From the NCBI GenBank assembly GCA_964057225.1, contig OZ059900.1, positions 18,119,638 to 18,183,637 of the forward strand: a stretch of DNA of 64,000 nucleotides, in the 5' to 3' direction. Position numbers and translations under genes: made by a program. The stretch comes from Auanema rhodensis. Lineage: Eukaryota > Nematoda > Chromadorea > Rhabditida > Rhabditidae. Of this stretch, positions 38,650 to 51,304 are shown piece by piece; positions within the stretch are counted from its first letter, which is position 1; each line of letters begins with the position of its first letter. The notes below the pieces were generated by a model. That model worked only from the letters and a program-made list of their open reading frames with translations. It searched no databases and had not been told where the DNA came from.

Positions 38650-40701
38650 AGCATTTTACATGCTGAACACTAGAAAAATACAAAAACACAGTATTTCCCA
38701 TGAGAAATATTTTATTATGCTGGAAAACCAGTTTTTGAAAATTTCGCTGTAAACAAGGTTTTGACTTACGATTTCATGTGTTCAAACTCATGCAATGTCA
38801 ATGAAACCTAGCTCAAAATTGTTCCTACAACGTCTAGTTCCACTTTCACGACAAAAAAACAGGGGTTAGAAAATTAAGGAAATTAGCATATTCTGAGGGC
38901 ACGCCCTTTATGGCTAATATTGATTAAATCGATTTTTGTTCATATGAGTCGTCAAATGCAACGAATTTCAGCGTGTTACATACTCAAATGAAGCATTTTA
39001 CATGCTGAACACTAGAAAAATACAAAAACACAGTATTTCCCATGAGAAATATTTTATTATGCTGGAAAACCAGTTTTTGGAAATTTCGCTGTAAACAAGG
39101 TTTTGACTTACGATTTCATGTGTTCAAACTCATGCAATGTCAATGAAACCTAGCTCAAAATTGTTCGTACAACGTCTAGTTCCACTTTCACGACAAAAAA
39201 ACAGGGGTTAGAAAATTAAGGAAATTAGCATATTCTGAGGGCACGCCCCTTATGGCTAATATTGATTAAATCGATTTTTGTTCATATGAGTCGTCAAATG
39301 CAACGAATTTCAGCGTGTTACGTACTAAAATGAAGCATTTTACATGCTGAACACTAGAAAAATACAAAAACACAGTATTTCCCATGAGAAATATTTTATT
39401 ATGCTGGAAAACCAGTTTTTGGAAATTTCGCTGTAAACAAGGTTTTGACTTACGATTTCATGTGTTCAAACTCATGCAATGTCAATGAAACCTAGCTCAA
39501 AATTGTTCCTACAACGTCTAGTTCCACTTTCACGACAAAAAAACAGGGGTTAGAAAATTAAGGAAATTAGCATATTCTGAGGGCACGCCCTTTATGGCTA
39601 ATATTGATTAAATCGATTTTTGTTCATATGAGTCGTCAAATGCAACGAATTTCAGCGTGTTACATACTAAAATGAAGCATTTTACATGCTGAACACTAGA
39701 AAAATACAAAAACACAGTATTTCCCATGAGAAATATTTTATTATGCTGGAAAACCAGTTTTTGGAAATTTCGCTGTAAACAAGGTTTTGACTTACGATTT
39801 CATGTGTTCAAACTCATGCAATGTCAATGAAACCTAGCTCAAAATTGTTCGTACAACGTCTAGTTCCACTTTCACGACAAAAAAACAGGGGTTAGAAAAT
39901 TAAGGAAATTAGCATATTCTGAGGGCACGCCCCTTATGGCTAATATTGATTAAATCGATTTTTGTTCATATGAGTCGTCAAATGCAACGAATTTCAGCGT
40001 GTTACATACTAAAATGAAGCATTTTACATGCTGAACACTAGAAAAATACAAAAACACAGTATTTCCCATGAGAATAATTTTATTATGCTGGAAAACCAGT
40101 TTTTGGAAATTTCGCTGTAAACAAGGTTTTGACTTACGATTTCATGTGTTCAAACTCATGCAATGTCAATGAAACCTAGCTCAAAATTGTTCGTACAACG
40201 TCTAGTTCCACTTTTACGACAAAAAAACAGGGGTTAGAAAATTAAGGAAATTAGCATATTCTGAGGGCACGCCCCTTATGGCTAATATTGATTAAATCGA
40301 TTTTTGTTCATATGAGTCGTCAAATGCAACGAATTTCAGCGTGTTACATACTAAAATGAAGCATTTTACATGCTGAACACTAGAAAAATACAAAAACACA
40401 GTATTTCCCATGAGAAATATTTTATTATGCTGGAAAACCAGTTTTTGGAAATTTCGCTGTAAACAAGGTTTTGACTTACGATTTCATGTGTTCAAACTCA
40501 TGCAATGTCAATGAAACCTAGCTCAAAATTGTTCGTACAACGACTAGTTCCACTTTCACGACAAAAAAACAGGGGTTAGAAAATTAAGGAAATTAGCATA
40601 TTCTGAGGGCACGCCCCTTATGGCTAATATTGATTAAATCGATTTTTGTTCATATGAGTCGTCAAATGCAACGAATTTCAGCGTGTTACATACTAAAATG
40701 A
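38650..40701 (+). repeat. Hexamer HOR, copy 1 (2052 bp)
   Basis: 89A+176C+258T ending in 336C (TACTCAAATG, 38650); plain ending in 331G (38992); 176C+258T (39334); plain (39676); 58T/59A+198T (40018); 184A (40360). Every diagnostic allele recurs 2052 bp downstream. Confidence 0.85.
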
Positions 40702-42753
40702 AGCATTTTACATGCTGAACACTAGAAAAATACAAAAACACAGTATTTCCCATGAGAAATATTTTATTATGCTGGAAAACCAGTTTTTGAAAATTTCGCT
40801 GTAAACAAGGTTTTGACTTACGATTTCATGTGTTCAAACTCATGCAATGTCAATGAAACCTAGCTCAAAATTGTTCCTACAACGTCTAGTTCCACTTTCA
40901 CGACAAAAAAACAGGGGTTAGAAAATTAAGGAAATTAGCATATTCTGAGGGCACGCCCTTTATGGCTAATATTGATTAAATCGATTTTTGTTCATATGAG
41001 TCGTCAAATGCAACGAATTTCAGCGTGTTACATACTCAAATGAAGCATTTTACATGCTGAACACTAGAAAAATACAAAAACACAGTATTTCCCATGAGAA
41101 ATATTTTATTATGCTGGAAAACCAGTTTTTGGAAATTTCGCTGTAAACAAGGTTTTGACTTACGATTTCATGTGTTCAAACTCATGCAATGTCAATGAAA
41201 CCTAGCTCAAAATTGTTCGTACAACGTCTAGTTCCACTTTCACGACAAAAAAACAGGGGTTAGAAAATTAAGGAAATTAGCATATTCTGAGGGCACGCCC
41301 CTTATGGCTAATATTGATTAAATCGATTTTTGTTCATATGAGTCGTCAAATGCAACGAATTTCAGCGTGTTACGTACTAAAATGAAGCATTTTACATGCT
41401 GAACACTAGAAAAATACAAAAACACAGTATTTCCCATGAGAAATATTTTATTATGCTGGAAAACCAGTTTTTGGAAATTTCGCTGTAAACAAGGTTTTGA
41501 CTTACGATTTCATGTGTTCAAACTCATGCAATGTCAATGAAACCTAGCTCAAAATTGTTCCTACAACGTCTAGTTCCACTTTCACGACAAAAAAACAGGG
41601 GTTAGAAAATTAAGGAAATTAGCATATTCTGAGGGCACGCCCTTTATGGCTAATATTGATTAAATCGATTTTTGTTCATATGAGTCGTCAAATGCAACGA
41701 ATTTCAGCGTGTTACATACTAAAATGAAGCATTTTACATGCTGAACACTAGAAAAATACAAAAACACAGTATTTCCCATGAGAAATATTTTATTATGCTG
41801 GAAAACCAGTTTTTGGAAATTTCGCTGTAAACAAGGTTTTGACTTACGATTTCATGTGTTCAAACTCATGCAATGTCAATGAAACCTAGCTCAAAATTGT
41901 TCGTACAACGTCTAGTTCCACTTTCACGACAAAAAAACAGGGGTTAGAAAATTAAGGAAATTAGCATATTCTGAGGGCACGCCCCTTATGGCTAATATTG
42001 ATTAAATCGATTTTTGTTCATATGAGTCGTCAAATGCAACGAATTTCAGCGTGTTACATACTAAAATGAAGCATTTTACATGCTGAACACTAGAAAAATA
42101 CAAAAACACAGTATTTCCCATGAGAATAATTTTATTATGCTGGAAAACCAGTTTTTGGAAATTTCGCTGTAAACAAGGTTTTGACTTACGATTTCATGTG
42201 TTCAAACTCATGCAATGTCAATGAAACCTAGCTCAAAATTGTTCGTACAACGTCTAGTTCCACTTTTACGACAAAAAAACAGGGGTTAGAAAATTAAGGA
42301 AATTAGCATATTCTGAGGGCACGCCCCTTATGGCTAATATTGATTAAATCGATTTTTGTTCATATGAGTCGTCAAATGCAACGAATTTCAGCGTGTTACA
42401 TACTAAAATGAAGCATTTTACATGCTGAACACTAGAAAAATACAAAAACACAGTATTTCCCATGAGAAATATTTTATTATGCTGGAAAACCAGTTTTTGG
42501 AAATTTCGCTGTAAACAAGGTTTTGACTTACGATTTCATGTGTTCAAACTCATGCAATGTCAATGAAACCTAGCTCAAAATTGTTCGTACAACGACTAGT
42601 TCCACTTTCACGACAAAAAAACAGGGGTTAGAAAATTAAGGAAATTAGCATATTCTGAGGGCACGCCCCTTATGGCTAATATTGATTAAATCGATTTTTG
42701 TTCATATGAGTCGTCAAATGCAACGAATTTCAGCGTGTTACATACTAAAATGA
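40702..42753 (+). repeat. Hexamer HOR, copy 2 (2052 bp)
   Basis: Same six monomers in the same order and with the same alleles as 38650-40701, including the rare 336C at the end of the first. I saw no difference between the two copies, so this is a very recent tandem duplication, or an assembly duplication. Its first monomer also opens the larger macro-repeat. Confidence 0.85.
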
Positions 42754-44805
42754 AGCATTTTACATGCTGAACACTAGAAAAATACAAAAACACAGTATTT
42801 CCCATGAGAAATATTTTATTATGCTGGAAAACCAGTTTTTGAAAATTTCGCTGTAAACAAGGTTTTGACTTACGATTTCATGTGTTCAAACTCATGCAAT
42901 GTCAATGAAACCTAGCTCAAAATTGTTCCTACAACGTCTAGTTCCACTTTCACGACAAAAAAACAGGGGTTAGAAAATTAAGGAAATTAGCATATTCTGA
43001 GGGCACGCCCCTTATGGCTAATATTGATTAAATCGATTTTTGTTCATATGAGTCGTCAAATGCAACGAATTTCAGCGTGTTACATACTAAAATGAAGCAT
43101 TTTACATGCTGAACACTAGAAAAATACAAAAACACAGTATTTCCCATGAGAATAATTTTATTATGCTGGAAAACCAGTTTTTGGAAATTTCGCTGTAAAC
43201 AAGGTTTTGACTTACGATTTCATGTGTTCAAACTCATGCAATGTCAATGAAACCTAGCTCAAAATTGTTCGTACAACGTCTAGTTCCACTTTTACGACAA
43301 AAAAACAGGGGTTAGAAAATTAAGGAAATTAGCATATTCTGAGGGCACGCCCCTTATGGCTAATATTGATTAAATCGATTTTTGTTCATATGAGTCGTCA
43401 AATGCAACGAATTTCAGCGTGTTACATACTAAAATGAAGCATTTTACATGCTGAACACTAGAAAAATACAAAAACACAGTATTTCCCATGAGAAATATTT
43501 TATTATGCTGGAAAACCAGTTTTTGGAAATTTCGCTGTAAACAAGGTTTTGACTTACGATTTCATGTGTTCAAACTCATGCAATGTCAATGAAACCTAGC
43601 TCAAAATTGTTCGTACAACGACTAGTTCCACTTTCACGACAAAAAAACAGGGGTTAGAAAATTAAGGAAATTAGCATATTCTGAGGGCACGCCCCTTATG
43701 GCTAATATTGATTAAATCGATTTTTGTTCATATGAGTCGTCAAATGCAACGAATTTCAGCGTGTTACATACTAAAATGAAGCATTTTACATGCTGAACAC
43801 TAGAAAAATACAAAAACACAGTATTTCCCATGAGAAATATTTTATTATGCTGGAAAACCAGTTTTTGGAAATTTCGCTGTAAACAAGGTTTTGACTTACG
43901 ATTTCATGTGTTCAAACTCATGCAATGTCAATGAAACCTAGCTCAAAATTGTTCCTACAACGTCTAGTTCCACTTTCACGACAAAAAAACAGGGGTTAGA
44001 AAATTAAGGAAATTAGCATATTCTGAGGGCACGCCCTTTATGGCTAATATTGATTAAATCGATTTTTGTTCATATGAGTCGTCAAATGCAACGAATTTCA
44101 GCGTGTTACATACTAAAATGAAGCATTTTACATGCTGAACACTAGAAAAATACAAAAACACAGTATTTCCCATGAGAAATATTTTATTATGCTGGAAAAC
44201 CAGTTTTTGGAAATTTCGCTGTAAACAAGGTTTTGACTTACGATTTCATGTGTTCAAACTCATGCAATGTCAATGAAACCTAGCTCAAAATTGTTCGTAC
44301 AACGACTAGTTCCACTTTCACGACAAAAAAACAGGGGTTAGAAAATTAAGGAAATTAGCATATTCTGAGGGCACGCCCCTTATGGCTAATATTGATTAAA
44401 TCGATTTTTGTTCATATGAGTCGTCAAATGCAACGAATTTCAGCGTGTTACATACTAAAATGAAGCATTTTACATGCTGAACACTAGAAAAATACAAAAA
44501 CACAGTATTTCCCATGAGAAATATTTTATTATGCTGGAAAACCAGTTTTTGAAAATTTCGCTGTAAACAAGGTTTTGACTTACGATTTCATGTGTTCAAA
44601 CTCATGCAATGTCAAGGAAACCTAGCTCAAAATTGTTCCTACAACGTCTAGTTCCACTTTCACGACAAAAAAACAGGGGTTAGAAAATAAAGGAAATTAG
44701 CATATTCTGAGGGCACGCCCTTTATGGCTAATATTGATTAAATCGATTTTTGTTCATATGAGTCGTCAAATGCAACGAATTTCAGCGTGTTACATACTAA
44801 AATGA
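42754..44805 (+). repeat. Shuffled hexamer remnants (6 monomers)
   Basis: 89A+176C (42754); 58T/59A+198T (43096); 184A (43438); 176C+258T (43780); 184A (44122); 89A+176C+258T with private AAGGAAACC and 226A (44464). The pair 58T/59A then 184A recurs 1026 bp after its previous copy. 226A is shared only with the monomer at 55067. Confidence 0.75.
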
Positions 44806-47199
44806 AGCATTTTACATGCTGAACACTAGAAAAATACAAAAACACAGTATTTCCCATGAGAAATATTTTATTATGCTGGAAAACCAGTTTTTGGAAATTT
44901 CGCTGTAAACAAGGTTTTGACTTACGATTTCATGTGTTTAAACTCATGCAATGTCAATGAAACCTAGCTCAAAATTGTTAATACAATGTCTAGTTCCACT
45001 TTCACGACAAAAAAACAGGGGTTAGAAAATTAAGGAAATTAGCATATTCTGAGGGCACGCCCCTTATGGCTAATATTGATTAAATCGATTTTTGTTCATA
45101 TGAGTCGTCAAATGCAACGAATTTCAGCGTGTTACATACTAAAATGAAGCATTTTACATGCTGAACACTAGAAAAATACAAAAACACAGTATTTCCCATG
45201 AGAAATATTTTATTATGCTGGAAAACCAGTTTTTGGAAATTTCGCTGTAAACAAGGTTTTGACTTACGATTTCATGTGTTCAAACTCATGCAATGTCAAT
45301 GAAACCTAGCTCAAAATTGTTCCTACAACGTCTAGTTCCACTTTCACGACAAAAAAACAGGGGTTAGAAAATTAAGGAAATTAGCATATTCTGAGGGCAC
45401 GCCCTTTATGGCTAATATTGATTAAATCGATTTTTGTTCATATGAGTCGTCAAATGCAACGAATTTCAGCGTGTTACATACTAAAATGAAGCATTTCACA
45501 TGCTGAACACTAGAAAAATACAAAAACACAGTATTTCCCATGAGAAATATTTTATTATGCTGGAAAACCAGTTTTTGGAAATTTCGCTGTAAACAAGGTT
45601 TTGACTTACGATTTCATGTGTTTAAACTCATGCAATGTCAATGAAACCTAGCTCAAAATTGTTAATACAATGTCTAGTTCCACTTTCACGACAAAAAAAC
45701 AGGGGTTAGAAAATTAAGGAAATTAGCATATTCTGAGGGCACGCCCCTTATGGCTAATATTGATTAAATCGATTTTTGTTCATATGAGTCGTCAAATGCA
45801 ACGAATTTCAGCGTGTTACATACTAAAATGAAGCATTTTACATGCTGAACACTAGAAAAATACAAAAACACAGTATTTCCCATGAGAAATATTTTATTAT
45901 GCTGGAAAACCAGTTTTTGGAAATTTCGCTGTAAACAAGGTTTTGACTTACGATTTCATGTGTTCAAACTCATGCAATGTCAATGAAACCCAGCTCAAAA
46001 TTGTTCGTACAACGTCTAGTTCCACTTTCACGACAAAAAAACAGGGGTTAGAAAATTAAGGAAATTAGCATATTCTGAGGGCACGCCCCTTATGGCTAAT
46101 ATTGATTAAATCGATTTTTGTTCATATGAGTCGTCAAATGCAACGAATTTCAGCGTGTTACATACTAAAATGAAGCATTTTACATGCTGAACACTAGAAA
46201 AATACAAAAACACAGTATTTCCCATGAGAAATATTTTATTATGCTGGAAAACCAGTTTTTGGAAATTTCGCTGTAAACAAGGTTTTGACTTACGATTTCA
46301 TGTGTTCAAACTCATGCAATGTCAATGAAACCTAGCTCAACATTGTTCGTACAACGTCTAGTTCCACTTTCACGACAAAAAAACAGGGGTTAGAAAATTA
46401 AGGAAATTAGCATATTCTGAGGGCACGCCCCTTATGGCTAATATTGATTAAATCGATTTTTGTTCATATGAGTCGTCAAATGCAACGAATTTCAGCGTGT
46501 TACATACTAAAATGAAGCATTTTACATGCTGAACACTAGAAAAATACAAAAACACAGTATTTCCCATGAGAAATATTTTATTATGCTGGAAAACCAGTTT
46601 TTGGAAATTTCGCTGTAAACAAGGTTTTGACTTACGATTTCATGTGTTCAAACTCATGCAATGTCAATGAAACCTAGCTCAAAATTGTTCCTACAACGTC
46701 TAGTTCCACTTTCACGACAAAAAAACAGGGGTTAGAAAATTAAGGAAATTAGCATATTCTGAGGGCACGCCCTTTATGGCTAATATTGATTAAATCGATT
46801 TTTGTTCATATGAGTCGTCAAATGCAACGAATTTCAGCGTGTTACATACTAAAATGAAGCATTTCACATGCTGAACACTAGAAAAATACAAAAACACAGT
46901 ATTTCCCATGAGAAATATTTTATTATGCTGGAAAACCAGTTTTTGGAAATTTCGCTGTAAACAAGGTTTTGACTTACGATTTCATGTGTTCAAACTCATG
47001 CAATGTCAATGAAACCTAGCTCAAAATTGTTCGTACAACGTCTGGTTCCACTTTCACGACAAAAAAACAGGGGTTAGAAAATTAAGGAAATTAGCATATT
47101 CTGAGGGCACGCCCCTTATGGCTAATATTGATTAAATCGATTTTTGTTCATATGAGTCGTCAAATGCAACGAATTTCAGCGTGTTACATACTAAAATGA
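44806..47199 (+). repeat. 134T-family block, 7 monomers
   Basis: 134T+175A/176A/182T (44806); 176C+258T (45148); 8C+134T+175A/176A/182T (45490); 160C (45832); plain with CTCAACATTG (46174); 176C+258T (46516); 8C+187G (46858). The combination 8C+134T in one monomer is unique in the window and reads as a crossover product. Confidence 0.75.
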
Positions 47200-48568
47200 A
47201 GCATTTTACATGCTGAACACTAGAAAAATACAAAAACACAGTATTTCCCATGAGAAATATTTTATTATGCTGGAAAACCAGTTTTTGGAAATTTCGCTGT
47301 AAACAAGGTTTTGACTTACGATTTCATGTGTTCAAACTCATGCAATGTCAATGAAACCTAGCTCAAAATTGTTCGTACAACGTCTAGTTCCACTTTCACG
47401 ACAAAAAAACAGGGGTTAGAAAATTAAGGAAATTAGCATATTCTGAGGGCACGCCCCCTTATGGCTAATATTGATTAAATCGATTTTTGTTCATATGAGT
47501 CGTCAAATGCAACGAATTTCAGCGTGTTACATACTAAAATGAAGCATTTTACATGCTGAACACTAGAAAAATACAAAAACACAGTATTTCCCATGAGAAA
47601 TATTTTATTATGCTGGAAAACCAGTTTTTGGAAATTTCGCTGTAAACAAGGTTTTGACTTACGATTTCATGTGTTTAAACTCATGCAATGTCAATGAAAC
47701 CTAGCTCAAAATTGTTAATACAATGTCTAGTTCCACTTTCACGACAAAAAAACAGGGGTTAGAAAATTAAGGAAATTAGCATATTCTGAGGGCACGCCCC
47801 TTATGGCTAATATTGATTAAATCGATTTTTGTTCATATGAGTCGTCAAATGCAACGAATTTCAGCGTGTTACATACTAAAATGAAGCATTTTACATGCTG
47901 AACACTAGAAAAATACAAAAACACAGTATTTCCCATGAGAAATATTTTATTATGCTGGAAAACCAGTTTTTGGAAATTTCGCTGTAAACAAGGTTTTGAC
48001 TTACGATTTCATGTGTTCAAACTCATGCAATGTCAATGAAACCCAGCTCAAAATTGTTCGTACAACGTCTAGTTCCACTTTCACGACAAAAAAACAGGGG
48101 TTAGAAAATTAAGGAAATTAGCATATTCTGAGGGCACGCCCCTTATGGCTAATATTGATTAAATCGATTTTTGTTCATATGAGTCGTCAAATGCAACGAA
48201 TTTCAGCGTGTTACATACTAAAATGAAGCATTTTACATGCTGAACACTAGAAAAATACAAAAACACAGTATTTCCCATGAGAAATATTTTATTATGCTGG
48301 AAAACCAGTTTTTGGAAATTTCGCTGTAAACAAGGTTTTGACTTACGATTTCATGTGTTCAAACTCATGCAATGTCAATGAAACCTAGCTCAAAATTGTT
48401 CGTACAACGTCTAGTTCCACTTTCACGACAAAAAAACAGGGGTTAGAAAATTAAGGAAATTAGCATATTCTGAGGGCACGCCCCTTATGGCTAATATTGA
48501 TTAAATCGATTTTTGTTCATATGAGTCGTCAAATGCAATTAATTTCAGCGTGTCACATACTAAAATGA
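47200..48568 (+). repeat. Extra-C / 134T / 160C trimer (single copy) plus one monomer
   Basis: A 343 bp extra-C monomer (47200), then 134T+175A/176A/182T (47543), then 160C (47885), then a monomer with private GCAATTAATTT ending in 328C (48227). The first three form a 1027 bp trimer that occurs once here and twice at 57803-59856. Confidence 0.8.
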
Positions 48569-50620
48569 AGCATTTTACATGCTGAACACTAGAAAAATAC
48601 AAAAACACAGTTTTTCCCATGAGAAATATTTTATTATGCTGGAAAACCAGTTTTTGAAAATATCGCTGTAAACAAGGTTTTGACTTACGATTTCATGTGT
48701 TCAAACTCATGCAATGTCAATGAAACCTAGCTCAAAATTGTTCCTACAACGTCTAGTTCCACTTTCACGACAAAAAAACAGGGGTTAGAAAATTAAGGAA
48801 ATTAGCATATTCTGAGGGCACGCCCCTTATGGCTAATATTGATTAAATCGATTTTTGTTCATATGAGTCGTCAAATGCAACGAATTTCAGCGTGTTACAT
48901 ACTAAAATGAAGCATTTTACATGCTGAACACTAGAAAAATACAAAAACACAGTATTTCCCATGAGAAATATTTTATTATGCTGGAAAACCAGTTTTTGGA
49001 AATTTCGCTGTAAACAAGGTTTTGACTTACGATTTCATGTGTTCAAACTCATGCAATGTCAATGAAACCTAGCTCAAAATTGTTCCTACAACGTCTAGTT
49101 CCACTTTCACGACAAAAAAACAGGGGTTAGAAAATTAAGGAAATTAGCATATTCTGAGGGCACGCCCTTTATGGCTAATATTGATTAAATCGATTTTTGT
49201 TCATATGAGTCGTCAAATGCAACGAATTTCAGCGTGTTACATACTAAAATGAAGCATTTCACATGCTGAACACTAGAAAAATACAAAAACACAGTATTTC
49301 CCATGAGAAATATTTTATTATGCTGGAAAACCAGTTTTTGGAAATTTCGCTGTAAACAAGGTTTTGACTTACGATTTCATGTGTTCAAACTCATGCAATG
49401 TCAATGAAACCTAGCTCAAAATTGTTCGTACAACGTCTAGTTCCACTTTCACGACAAAAAAACAGGGGTTAGAAAATTAAGGAAATTAGCATATTCTGAG
49501 GGCACGCCCCTTATGGCTAATATTGATTAAATCGATTTTTGTTCATATGAGTCGTCAAATGCAACGAATTTCAGCGTGTTACATACTAAAATGAAGCATT
49601 TTACATGCTGAACACTAGAAAAATACAAAAACACAGTATTTCCCATGAGAAATATTTTATTATGCTGGAAAACCAGTTTTTGAAAATATCGCTGTAAACA
49701 AGGTTTTGACTTACGATTTCATGTGTTCAAACTCATGCAATGTCAATGAAACCTAGCTCAAAATTGTTCCTACAACGTCTAGTTCCACTTTCACGACAAA
49801 AAAACAGGGGTTAGAAAATTAAGGAAATTAGCATATTCTGAGGGCACGCCCCTTATGGCTAATATTGATTAAATCGATTTTTGTTCATATGAGTCGTCAA
49901 ATGCAACGAATTTCAGCGTGTTACATACTAAAATGAAGCATTTTACATGCTGAACACTAGAAAAATACAAAAACACAGTATTTCCCATGAGAAATATTTT
50001 ATTATGCTGGAAAACCAGTTTTTGGAAATTTCGCTGTAAACAAGGTTTTGACTTACGATTTCATGTGTTCAAACTCATGCAATGTCAATGAAACCTAGCT
50101 CAAAATTGTTCCTACAACGTCTAGTTCCACTTTCACGACAAAAAAACAGGGGTTAGAAAATTAAGGAAATTAGCATATTCTGAGGGCACGCCCTTTATGG
50201 CTAATATTGATTAAATCGATTTTTGTTCATATGAGTCGTCAAATGCAACGAATTTCAGCGTGTTACATACTCAAATGAAGCATTTCACATGCTGAACACT
50301 AGAAAAATACAAAAACACAGTATTTCCCATGAGAAATATTTTATTATGCTGGAAAACCAGTTTTTGGAAATTTCGCTGTAAACAAGGTTTTGACTTACGA
50401 TTTCATGTGTTCAAACTCATGCAATGTCAATGAAACCTAGCTCAAAATTGTTCGTACAACGTCTAGTTCCACTTTCACGACAAAAAAACAGGGGTTAGAA
50501 AATTAAGGAAATTAGCATATTCTGAGGGCACGCCCCTTATGGCTAATATTGATTAAATCGATTTTTGTTCATATGAGTCGTCAAATGCAACAAATTTCAG
50601 CGTGTTACATACTAAAATGA
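48569..50620 (+). repeat. Trimer marked by 89A/94A, two copies (1026 bp each)
   Basis: Each trimer is 89A/94A+176C (GAAAATATCG), then 176C+258T, then 8C (48569-49594 and 49595-50620). The first 89A/94A monomer has a private CAGTTTTTCCC. The second trimer ends its middle monomer with 336C and carries 314A (CAACAAATTT) at the end of the last one. The same pair of trimers occurs at 60199-62250. Confidence 0.8.
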
Positions 50621-51304
50621 AGCATTTTACATGCTGAACACTAGAAAAATACAAAAACACAGTAATACCCATGAGAAATATTTTATTATGCTGGAAAACC
50701 AGTTTTTGGAAATTTCGCTGTAAACAAGGTTTTGACTTACGATTTCATGTGTTCAAACTCATGCAATGTCAATGAAACCTAGCTCAAAATTGTTCCTACA
50801 ACGTCTAGTTCCACTTTCACGACAAAAAAACAGGGGTTAGAAAATTAAGGAAATTAGCATATTCTGAGGGCACGCCCTTTATGGCTAATATTGATTAAAT
50901 CGATTTTTGTTCATATGAGTCGTCAAATGCAACGAATTTCAGCGTGTTACATACTAAAATGAAGCATTTTACATGCTGAACACTAGAAAAATACAAAAAC
51001 ACAGTATTTCCCATGAGAAATATTTTATTATGCTGGAAAACCAGTTTTTGGAAATTTCGCTGTAAACAAGGTTTTGACTTACGATTTCATGTGTTCAAAC
51101 TCATGCAATGTCAATGAAACCTAGCTCAAAATTGTTCGTACAACGTCTAGTTCCACTTTCACGACAAAAAAACAGGGGTTAGAAAATTAAGGAAATTAGC
51201 ATATTCTGAGGGCACGCCCCTTATGGCTAATATTGATTAAATCGATTTTTGTTCATATGAGTCGTCAAATGCAACGAATTTCAGCGTGTTACATACTAAA
51301 ATGA
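50621..51304 (+). repeat. End of macro-repeat copy 1 (2 monomers)
   Basis: 45A/47A+176C+258T (50621) and a plain monomer (50963). They follow the 8C monomer with 314A and close the first 31-monomer macro-repeat. Confidence 0.7.

Larger units (their letters stand above)
40702..51304 (+). repeat. Macro-repeat, copy 1 (31 monomers, 10,603 bp)
   Basis: From the 89A+258T monomer at 40702 to the plain monomer at 50963. Most of its monomer types recur in order 31 monomers (10,603 bp) downstream, including rare marks: 226A (44464 and 55067), 187G (46858 and 57461), the extra-C monomer (47200 and 57803) and 134T (47543 and 58146). After the extra trimer in copy 2 the offset becomes 34 monomers: 89A/94A (48569 and 60199) and 314A (50279 and 61909). 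The internal segment 41728-43095 does not match. Confidence 0.75.
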
